A DNA stretch of 7,042 nt from DHVE2 group archaeon (lineage in GTDB: Archaea > Thermoplasmatota > Thermoplasmata > Thermoplasmatales > Aciduliprofundaceae): the NCBI GenBank assembly GCA_027014065.1, contig JALWEL010000217.1, positions 1 through 7,042 of the forward strand. Reading direction: 5' to 3'. This document shows, piece by piece, positions 1 to 5,040 of the stretch. The notes under the pieces were generated by a model. That model saw nothing but the letters and a program-made list of their open reading frames with translations. It did not search any database and was not told the origin of the DNA. Positions within the stretch are counted from its first letter, which is position 1; every line of letters starts with the position of its first letter. The position numbers and the translations under genes were made by a program.

Positions 1-2
1 AG

Positions 3-653
3 GTATATGATTCCACAACTCCCCTTTTCGACGAAATCATAGCTCATAGGTTAGGGCTCATTCCTTTACCCACCGACCTGAACATGAAATTCCGCGATGA
101 GTGCGATCATCCTCCGGATGTTGGTTGTCCACTCTGCACCGTTACATATTCTCTCAACAAGCATGGTCCCGCGACCGTGTATTCTGGGGATCTCATACCC
201 GTAGGTGCGGATAATTTCAGGCCCGTGGATCCTCTAATTCCAATCGTGAAATTAAAGGACAATCAGGCGATATTGTTAGATGCGGAGGCCATAATGGGCA
301 CAGCCAGAGAACATGCGAAATGGCAGGTTACCAGCGGGGTAGCTTACAAGTATCACAGGGAGATAACAGTAAAGAAGGACGATAGCGAGTACTGGGAAGA
401 GGTGAAGAACGAGTGCCCAAACAATGTGATTTACGAAGATAAAGAGAAAATTACGTTCACCGATGACACGGAATGCAAGGCCCTCGCAAAGATTCTCTCA
501 TTCGATAATCCGGAGATAAAGGAGGACGATACATGGTTCATATTCCAGTTCGAGACCGATGGAAGTCTGAGTGCCAAGGACACTCTCGATTACGCGCTCC
601 AGAGGATAAAGAAGAGGTTCGAGAAAATCAGGGAAAGCGCAGGGTTGAAATAA
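3..653 (+). CDS. rpo3: DNA-directed RNA polymerase subunit D (Rpo3), 5'-truncated by window edge
   Basis: Archaeal counterpart of bacterial alpha and eukaryotic Rpb3; with Rpo11 it forms the platform on which RNA polymerase assembles in the cytoplasm. The frame is open from base 3, so 216 residues are visible and the N-terminus is missing; the internal ATG at 84 is not the real start, because the family motif around EIIAHRLGLIPL lies upstream of it. A three-cysteine cluster (C-x7-C-x2-C, bases about 102-137) sits where Rpb3-type proteins bind zinc. The dimerization part continues with TVYSGDLIP and AREHAKWQ. In the inserted domain (about 387-503), where many archaeal homologs carry ferredoxin-like cysteines, only two isolated cysteines remain (an ECPNN and a TECKAL context), so an Fe-S cluster is unlikely. 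The C-terminal helix is a normal dimerization helix. In many archaea rpl18e and rpl13 follow; here a T-rich tail and an unrelated gene follow. Confidence 0.95.
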   Translation, partial: VYDSTTPLFDEIIAHRLGLIPLPTDLNMKFRDECDHPPDVGCPLCTVTYSLNKHGPATVYSGDLIPVGADNFRPVDPLIPIVKLKDNQAILLDAEAIMGTAREHAKWQVTSGVAYKYHREITVKKDDSEYWEEVKNECPNNVIYEDKEKITFTDDTECKALAKILSFDNPEIKEDDTWFIFQFETDGSLSAKDTLDYALQRIKKRFEKIRESAGLK

Positions 654-656
654 TTT

Positions 657-680
657 CCAATTTTTATTCTAAATTTTCAA
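657..680 (+). terminator. Probable T-rich archaeal terminator after rpo3
   Basis: Just after the rpo3 stop the coding strand has T runs (TTTTTATTCT, then ATTTTC) without a hairpin. Archaeal polymerase terminates at such oligo-T tracts. The next gene has its own promoter-like box a few bases on, which fits a transcription boundary here. Inferred from composition only. Confidence 0.4.
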
Positions 681-690
681 ATGATGTGCA

Positions 691-704
691 GAGGAAAGTT
701 TATG
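691..704 (+). promoter_or_regulatory. BRE/TATA promoter of the radical SAM gene
   Basis: A purine-rich BRE-like stretch followed by a TATA-like box reads GAGGAAAGTTTATG. Its centre is about 28 bases before the ATG at 728, so transcription would begin at or within a few bases of the start codon. No ribosome binding site is seen, which fits a leaderless mRNA. The AAAGTTTAT core recurs before ahaH. Confidence 0.5.
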
Positions 705-727
705 TTTGATTTTTCAATCCCCACAGG

Positions 728-1798
728 ATGCTCTACATAGTATTTCTCACGGGTGTTTGCAATCTGAACTGCAGGTACTGCGGCGGCTCCATTCCGGAAG
801 AGGTTATGCCCCACGAAATTAAGTATGAAATACAAGATTTGAAAAATTTCGTGGAAAGAGATGAGGAGGCGATTATCGCATTCTACGGCGGGGAGCCGCT
901 TTTGAGAATCGAGAAAATGAAAGAGATAATGGACAACGTGAAAGCGAAAAGATTCGTAGTGCAAACCAACGGGTTCTTCCTGCACAAAATTCCAGAAGAG
1001 TATTTGAATCGGATTGATGCGATTTTGGTCTCCATCGATGGAATTCCCGAGGTGACGAATTATTATCGGGGCAACGGGGTTTACGAAATCGTTGTAGATA
1101 GAGTGAGAAAAATAAGGAAAAAGTACAAAGGAGATCTGATTGCGAGGATGGCCGTGAGCGAAGAGAGCGATATTTATCGAGATGTCATGCATCTTCTTTC
1201 TCTCCCATTCGACCATGTGCACTGGCAGCTCAATGTGGTGTGGGCCCCGGACGACTCATGGCATGATTTTGACTCGTGGGTTAGGAATTCCTACAACCCC
1301 GGCATAACAAAGCTGGCGAAATGGTGGATAGAGGAGATAAGAAATGGCAGAATTCCGGGCATTGTGCCATTCCAAGGAGTCATAAAGAGAATGTTCTGGC
1401 CTGAAAACGGCGTGCCGTGTGGCGCGGGCCGGGATGCCTTCGCAATTGCCACCGACGGAAGAATTTTGGCGTGTCCTATTGGCGGGGAATTTGAGTGGAA
1501 CGAATTGGGAAACATATGGAATAAAAAACCGGAAGACGTGAGAAATTCCGTGGAAATCGATGAGCCTTGCCGCTCCTGTGATCTCTACCCCATTTGCGGA
1601 GGCCGCTGTCTATTTGCGAATAAGGAGCGCCTCTGGGGCATGGAAGGCTTCGAAAAAATTTGTGGCACCGTTCGCCATCTTGTTAATGAGATGGAAGAAG
1701 CGAAGGATGAAATCGAGAAACTAATCCAAGAGGGCAGGTACAGAAAGGAAGATTTTTACTACCCTCCATTCAACAACACAACCGAAATCATTCCGTAA
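728..1798 (+). CDS. Radical SAM/SPASM protein, putative peptide-modifying enzyme
   Basis: A 356-residue radical SAM enzyme. The N-terminus carries the CxxxCxxC signature (C11, C15, C18 in CNLNCRYC), which binds the SAM-cleaving 4Fe-4S cluster, followed by GGEP (54-57), TNG (80-82) and SIDG (102-105) of the partial TIM barrel. A complete SPASM domain follows: C231, G244-x4-C249, then C281-x2-C284-x5-C290-x3-C294, and C312, enough for auxiliary Fe-S clusters. SPASM enzymes mostly modify peptides or proteins. Architecture and length resemble the archaeal group I recall as the AF0577 family of putative peptide-modifying enzymes; that assignment is from memory. The C-terminus (about 313-356) is a charged helix and an aromatic tail. 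The start has the signature only 11 residues in, as is common here. No small precursor gene lies beside it, so the substrate is unknown. Cytoplasmic. Confidence 0.88.
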   Translation: MLYIVFLTGVCNLNCRYCGGSIPEEVMPHEIKYEIQDLKNFVERDEEAIIAFYGGEPLLRIEKMKEIMDNVKAKRFVVQTNGFFLHKIPEEYLNRIDAILVSIDGIPEVTNYYRGNGVYEIVVDRVRKIRKKYKGDLIARMAVSEESDIYRDVMHLLSLPFDHVHWQLNVVWAPDDSWHDFDSWVRNSYNPGITKLAKWWIEEIRNGRIPGIVPFQGVIKRMFWPENGVPCGAGRDAFAIATDGRILACPIGGEFEWNELGNIWNKKPEDVRNSVEIDEPCRSCDLYPICGGRCLFANKERLWGMEGFEKICGTVRHLVNEMEEAKDEIEKLIQEGRYRKEDFYYPPFNNTTEIIP

Positions 1799-1812
1799 AA
1801 CACTTATTTTCC
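1799..1812 (+). promoter_or_regulatory. Possible TATA region for the phosphoesterase gene
   Basis: The 31-base gap between the radical SAM stop and the GTG at 1830 is very T-rich. A box centred near 1807 (CTTATTTT) lies about 23 bases before the GTG, suitable for a leaderless transcript. The same T tracts, including CTTTTTATTT at 1812-1820, could terminate the upstream transcript. The two roles cannot be separated by eye. Confidence 0.3.
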
Positions 1813-1829
1813 TTTTTATTTATCGCCCT

Positions 1830-2549
1830 GTGGAAGAAATTTACATCCAAGGATTGACTCTGACGAAGTATGGGATGCTCTACATCGATGAATTTGAGCT
1901 TGCGGTCATGGCGGATTTTCACATAGGATACGAAGATGTGATGGCCCAGAAAGGCATATATTTCCCGAAAATTCAGAAGAATTACATTCTTAAAACTCTG
2001 CGGGAGATTTATGAAAAGTATGAGCCAAAAACTATTCTAATCGATGGGGATTTTAAGCACGAATTTTCCCGCAACATGCCGCAGGAATGGGATGAAATAG
2101 AGGAAGTATTGGATTACATCACAGAGAGAAGTGAGGTCATAATCGTCAGGGGAAACCACGACAATTTCCTGAAAACCATACTGAAGAGAAGAGGTTTGGA
2201 GCTGAAAGATTCTTACGAAATTGGCAACTATTTCTTTGTGCACGGGCACAGAGATATGAACATAAAAAACATCACCATAATCGGCCACGAGCACCCCAGT
2301 GTTATGCTCAGGGACGAAATATCCGCAAGCGTTAAGATGCCATGCTTTCTCTATTCACCGAATCTAATCGTTTTGCCGGCCATAAGCTTATACGCCTCAG
2401 GCACCGACATTACGAAGAACGATTTCATTTCACCAATTTTGAAGAAAAACAAAATGGATTTTGATATTTTTGCAATAGATGAAAAAGAGGGGATATTCCC
2501 CGTTGGAAAACTCAGCTCTCTTCTCCGAGCACCTTCTGCAGATTACTGA
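1830..2549 (+). CDS. SbcD/Mre11-related archaeal metallophosphoesterase
   Basis: A 239-residue calcineurin-like phosphoesterase of the archaeal ICC-like type (COG1407/TIGR00024, named from memory). The metal-binding motifs appear in order: D29-x-H31 in ADFHIGYE, the GD motif at 73-74 followed by H77, GNHD (108-111), HGH (138-140) and GHEHP (152-156), which together ligate two metal ions. The family is predicted to cleave phosphoesters, perhaps nucleic acid ends, but it lacks the capping domain of true Mre11 and its substrate is not established. The start is GTG with no ribosome binding site, apparently leaderless; the alternative ATG at 1875 would still keep all motifs but would shorten the usual N-terminal strand. 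The 3' end overlaps the convergent Mrp gene by 38 bases, so its last dozen residues are encoded opposite the Mrp C-terminus. Homologs are often near an Lhr helicase gene; none is seen here. Confidence 0.9.
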   Translation: MEEIYIQGLTLTKYGMLYIDEFELAVMADFHIGYEDVMAQKGIYFPKIQKNYILKTLREIYEKYEPKTILIDGDFKHEFSRNMPQEWDEIEEVLDYITERSEVIIVRGNHDNFLKTILKRRGLELKDSYEIGNYFFVHGHRDMNIKNITIIGHEHPSVMLRDEISASVKMPCFLYSPNLIVLPAISLYASGTDITKNDFISPILKKNKMDFDIFAIDEKEGIFPVGKLSSLLRAPSADY

Positions 2550-3348
2550 CCACGTTCTCGAACGCCTTGGCCGCTTCGCTATCCCGGTACTCCAGAACGA
2601 ATGGAGTTCCTGTGTCTCCGCATTTCACAATGTTTGCATCCATGGGTATGCCCCCTAAGAAGGGTATGTTGTACTTTTCCGCCACTTTTTTGCCACCGCC
2701 TTCGCCGAATATCTCGCCGGTCATGTTCTCGATTATACCAACAACTTTCTTGTTTGTCTGCTTCGCAAAGTTAATTGCTTTAGTTGCGTCAAGGATGGCA
2801 ACTTCCTGCGGCGTGACGACTATCAGCACTCCGTCCATGTCGGGTATCAACTGGGTGACGCTCAGAGATTCATCGCCTGTTCCCGGAGGCATGTCGATAA
2901 TTAAATAATCTAAGTCGCCCCACGCCACCTCATCTAAAAGCTGCTGTATGGCCTTGTGCTTCAGCGGCCCGCGCCATATCACAGGCAGGTCATCCTGCGG
3001 CAGAGCCATCTGAATAGAAATGACTTTCAAATTTGGAATTGGCTCCACAGGCACAATTTTTTGCTCTTCGTTCACAACCAACTTTGCGTTCTGCACGCCC
3101 AACATCTTCGGTACATTCGGGCCGTGAATGTCCGCATCTAAGAGCCCGACCTTAAAGCCCTTCAAAGCGAGGGTCGCCGCAAGATTCACGGCAACGGTGG
3201 TTTTTCCCACACCCCCTTTGCCGCTGAGAACCATGAGCTTATGCTTTATTCCCTTCATCTTCTCCGCGATTCTCTTTTCGGTTTCTTTCGACTGCCTTAC
3301 TCTCTCAGCCATAGCCTTGGCCTGGTTTGGATCTACTGGTGCTCCCAT
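2512..3348 (-). CDS. Mrp/NBP35-family P-loop ATPase lacking the CxxC motif
   Basis: Member of the MinD-like deviant Walker A ATPases; Mrp/ApbC/NBP35 proteins are cytosolic Fe-S cluster carriers or scaffolds. From the ATG at 3348 (278 residues) it has the deviant Walker A SGKGGVGKTT at 42-51, the switch I region DADIHGPN at 71-78, and the Walker B-type IDMPPGTGD at 151-159, all typical of Mrp. The CPxC pair that normally follows the ENM(S/T) segment and ligates the bridging cluster is absent: ENMTG runs straight into EIFGEGGGKK. The only cysteine in the protein is C243. There is also no N-terminal ferredoxin-like cysteine extension as in NBP35. Start choice: GGTGAT ends 4 bases before the ATG at 3348 and matches the archaeal 16S tail; the in-frame GTG at 3357 falls inside that site, though a leaderless GTG start is possible. 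Cluster carriage is therefore doubtful; the ATPase fold is not. Confidence 0.92.
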   Translation of the reverse strand: MGAPVDPNQAKAMAERVRQSKETEKRIAEKMKGIKHKLMVLSGKGGVGKTTVAVNLAATLALKGFKVGLLDADIHGPNVPKMLGVQNAKLVVNEEQKIVPVEPIPNLKVISIQMALPQDDLPVIWRGPLKHKAIQQLLDEVAWGDLDYLIIDMPPGTGDESLSVTQLIPDMDGVLIVVTPQEVAILDATKAINFAKQTNKKVVGIIENMTGEIFGEGGGKKVAEKYNIPFLGGIPMDANIVKCGDTGTPFVLEYRDSEAAKAFENVVSNLQKVLGEES

Positions 3349-3352
3349 TTTT

Positions 3353-3358
3353 ATCACC
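3353..3358 (-). promoter_or_regulatory. Ribosome binding site deciding the Mrp start
   Basis: On the minus strand GGTGAT lies 4 bases before the ATG at 3348 and pairs with the conserved 3' end of archaeal 16S rRNA. It contains the competing GTG start at 3357, so it favours the ATG. Confidence 0.5.
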
Positions 3359-3377
3359 TTGGACGGGGATATAGGTA

Positions 3378-3387
3378 CTTATATTTC
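3378..3387 (-). promoter_or_regulatory. TATA-type promoter of the Mrp gene
   Basis: On the minus strand GAAATATAAG sits in the 58-base gap behind the surface-protein gene, with its centre about 26 bases before position 3356. This predicts a start of transcription close to the GTG/ATG pair, giving a leaderless or very short leader. It suggests that the Mrp gene is transcribed independently of the upstream gene. Confidence 0.5.
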
Positions 3388-3394
3388 ATATTTT

Positions 3395-3415
3395 TTGGAC
3401 AAAAATGAGTAAAAG
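3395..3415 (-). terminator. Possible T-rich terminator after the surface-protein gene
   Basis: Immediately after the minus-strand stop at 3416 the coding strand reads ACTTTTACTCATTTTTGTCC, with two T runs and no hairpin, as in intrinsic archaeal termination. It lies just before the Mrp promoter box. Weak, composition-based evidence. Confidence 0.3.
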
Positions 3416-4528
3416 TTATGGTATCGTCTCCTCAAAGGACGCTTGGTAAAAATCGTATGTTAGTTTTATCGTGTCCCCATCCATGATGGATGTGCTGTGA
3501 ATAACTATTTTATCCCCGCTGGTTATGGTTCCCGTTCCATCCAAATCAACAAAGCTCCACTGCCCATCCCCTGTGATTTCTTCGGCGTAATTCAATTCGC
3601 CGCGATTTTCTATCGTGATATGAACGTGTGCAGGGTTCAATTCGTTGGGCTTCGCTAAGTATATGGTTAAATTCACCCAGCCTGCAGCGATGTTTGAGCT
3701 ACTCGCATCGTAATTCAAGCTTCCATAGAGAACCCCTTTGTAAATCGGTGCCTCGATATCTCCAAGGTAACCCTTGTAAGTCAGGATTATTGTATCTCCC
3801 GATTTCACAGCAGTGTAATGAATTTCTATTATGTCCCCATCGCTCACCTTTCCGTTGCCGTCCAAATCCAAAAAGCTCCACTGCTTATCTCCCGTGATTT
3901 TATTCACATATCGAAGTACGGTATCGTTCACCGTCAGCGAAATGTCCAAAGGTACCATGCTTTCCGGATGCGATAGACTCAACGTCATATTTATCCAGCC
4001 CTTGGATAAATTGGAAGTCTCATTATTTAACATCAAGTCGCCGAACAACATGCCATGCTTGGGTGGAGGAATGGATTGTACCCGCTCTCCGTACTTTATG
4101 AATTGATCCCCTTGCGAATCTATGTATTCCAACTGTATCTTCTCCCCCCGCACGATGTATAGGTACACGCTGGAATTCCTGTCGGATGCGATTTCCAACC
4201 TGCTGTCTCCCAATTCCTTCCAAACAAAAGAGTGTGTTCGGGTACCCAAAACCGGGTCGTTGTAGGTAGTATATCCTGTTCCGCTCGCGTTGAACACCAT
4301 ATATTCGTCTAAGGGACGAGTGATATTCTCACTGTGCAAAATATCCTTCTCCTTGGTAAAATGCCACTTGCCCACAATAGATGATGAGTTGTTGGAAAAT
4401 ACAATGAATATAAATGCAGCAAGGAGAATTGTCACCACGGACAGAGTGATTATTACCAGCAACTTCCCCTTATGTTTTTCATTCACCGCACCATTTGTGC
4501 CATATCTCTCTTCACCTTCCCCACTCAT
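3416..4528 (-). CDS. Membrane-anchored extracellular protein with two dockerin-like Ca2+-loop repeats
   Basis: I do not recognise a named family. Numbered from the upstream ATG at 4558 (380 residues), it has a charged N-terminus (1-31), one transmembrane helix (about 32-54), then a long outer part. Residues 60-150 form a beta-rich domain beginning IVGKWHF, reminiscent of lipocalin-like 'GxW' domains. After a proline linker (IPPPKHG, 163-169) come two copies of a roughly 100-residue domain (about 169-268 and 275-374), each with ITGD-x-QWSF, a calcium loop (DLDGNGKVSDGD at 231-242; DLDGTGTITSGD at 338-349) and GDTI-x-LTY. Ten N-x-S/T sequons lie outside the helix, suiting an N-glycosylated surface protein; orientation is N-in. 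I prefer the ATG at 4528 (residue 11) because the promoter TATA box touches 4558 and GGTGGTT precedes 4528. Function unknown; adhesion, envelope or ligand binding are possibilities. Confidence 0.75.
   Translation of the reverse strand: MSGEGEERYGTNGAVNEKHKGKLLVIITLSVVTILLAAFIFIVFSNNSSSIVGKWHFTKEKDILHSENITRPLDEYMVFNASGTGYTTYNDPVLGTRTHSFVWKELGDSRLEIASDRNSSVYLYIVRGEKIQLEYIDSQGDQFIKYGERVQSIPPPKHGMLFGDLMLNNETSNLSKGWINMTLSLSHPESMVPLDISLTVNDTVLRYVNKITGDKQWSFLDLDGNGKVSDGDIIEIHYTAVKSGDTIILTYKGYLGDIEAPIYKGVLYGSLNYDASSSNIAAGWVNLTIYLAKPNELNPAHVHITIENRGELNYAEEITGDGQWSFVDLDGTGTITSGDKIVIHSTSIMDGDTIKLTYDFYQASFEETIP
3437..3736 (-). repeat. Second copy of tandem ~100-residue Ca2+-loop domain
   Basis: Residues 275-374 (numbered from 4558). 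It aligns with the copy at 3755-4054 with about one residue of gap and roughly 40% identity by eye. Shared landmarks are G-x-L-x-G at the start, GW-x-N-x-T, ITGD-x-QWSF, the DLDG loop, IH and GDTI-x-LTY. The loop here replaces the N and K of copy one with T and T but keeps D at positions 1, 3 and 12. Confidence 0.75.
3755..4054 (-). repeat. First copy of tandem ~100-residue Ca2+-loop domain
   Basis: Residues 169-268 (numbered from 4558). The loop DLDGNGKVSDGD has the dockerin/EF-hand spacing D1, D3, N5, K7, S9, D12. Divergence from copy two shows an old duplication rather than a recent one. Confidence 0.75.
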
Positions 4529-4555
4529 GTAACCACCACGCCCATGTGAAGGAAC

Positions 4556-4577
4556 CATAAATATATTAATCTTTTTT
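4556..4577 (-). promoter_or_regulatory. BRE/TATA promoter of the surface-protein gene
   Basis: On the minus strand a run of A and G leads into ATTAATATATTTATGG. With the TATA centre near 4566, transcription should start near 4540, downstream of the ATG at 4558 and about a dozen bases before the ATG at 4528. This is the main reason for choosing the shorter protein. Confidence 0.5.
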
Positions 4578-4666
4578 GCTTATTGCCATCGGAAAATTGA
4601 ACTCTATTGGATGACTTTGGCAAAATTCGAGTAAAATTAAACAATAAATGGTAGTTCTTCACATCG

Positions 4667-4677
4667 TAAACTGTTTA
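4667..4677 (+). promoter_or_regulatory. 11-base palindrome upstream of the ahaH promoter
   Basis: TAAAC-T-GTTTA is a perfect inverted repeat with 5-base arms, centred about 51 bases before the ahaH ATG and about 25 before the TATA box, in the divergent intergenic region. It could be an operator or activator site, but a repeat this short may be chance in AT-rich DNA. Confidence 0.2.
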
Positions 4678-4686
4678 GTCCAATAA

Positions 4687-4702
4687 CAAAAGTTTATAAA
4701 TA
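4687..4702 (+). promoter_or_regulatory. Strong BRE/TATA promoter of the A-ATP synthase operon
   Basis: ACAAAAG (BRE-like) followed by TTTATAAATA, the best archaeal TATA box in the window. Its centre lies about 26 bases before the ATG at 4723, so the mRNA should be leaderless. This is the expected start of the ATP synthase operon transcript. Confidence 0.7.
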
Positions 4703-4722
4703 CAAAAGCAATACGCCGATGA

Positions 4723-5034
4723 ATGATTGAAGAGGAGATACGCAAAATCCGTGAGGCGGAGAGAAGTGCAAAGGAGAAAATAGATATCGCGGAAAAAGAG
4801 AGCAAGAGCAAAGTGGAAGAGGCAAAGATAGAGATACAGCGCGAAATCGAAAACGAGAGAAAGAAACTTCTGGAAGAAATAGAAAAGATGAAGAAAGAAG
4901 CGGAGGAAAAAGCGAAGAAAGAGGCAGAGCTAATAAGGACTGAGTACAGGGAAAAAGCGGAGAAAATAAGAATGATAACCAAGGAGAGCATTGAGAAAGT
5001 CTCCTTAGAAATTTTAAATGAGATTGTAGGGTGA
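4723..5034 (+). CDS. ahaH: A-type ATP synthase subunit H (peripheral stalk)
   Basis: A 103-residue, almost wholly helical, highly charged protein (runs of E and K with hydrophobic residues at heptad/hendecad spacing) matching AhaH/AtpH of archaeal ATP synthases (COG2811 type). In the family, subunit H pairs along its length with subunit E to form the peripheral stalks that hold the A3B3 head against rotation, linking it to subunit I. The ending, about residues 85-103 (ESIEKVSLEILNEIVG region), is the usual more hydrophobic tip. The start follows a strong promoter with no leader; an overlapping ATG at 4719 stops after three codons. Six bases separate its stop from ahaI, and its last codons carry the ahaI ribosome binding site, so the two are co-transcribed and probably translationally coupled. 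In methanogens the order is H-I-K-E-C-F-A-B-D, and this matches its start. Confidence 0.9.
   Translation: MIEEEIRKIREAERSAKEKIDIAEKESKSKVEEAKIEIQREIENERKKLLEEIEKMKKEAEEKAKKEAELIRTEYREKAEKIRMITKESIEKVSLEILNEIVG
5028..5034 (+). promoter_or_regulatory. Ribosome binding site of ahaI inside the ahaH stop
   Basis: AGGGTGA covers the TGA stop of ahaH and lies 6 bases before the ahaI ATG at 5041. It fixes that ATG as the start, over the in-frame ATG at 5059, and makes translational coupling likely. Confidence 0.6.
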
Positions 5035-5040
5035 ACATAG

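Noticed and set aside
681..690. ATGATG resembling a C box of a C/D guide RNA
   Set aside because: No matching D box or paired C'/D' motifs at suitable spacing, and the sequence lies within a short promoter region.
677..1222. 181-codon open frame on the minus strand
   Set aside because: It lies opposite the radical SAM gene, whose motifs are unmistakable, and its translation shows no recognisable domain. It is a frame shadow.
2567..3412. Plus-strand frames opposite the Mrp gene
   Set aside because: Mrp has intact Walker motifs on the minus strand and these frames show no coherent protein or promoter.
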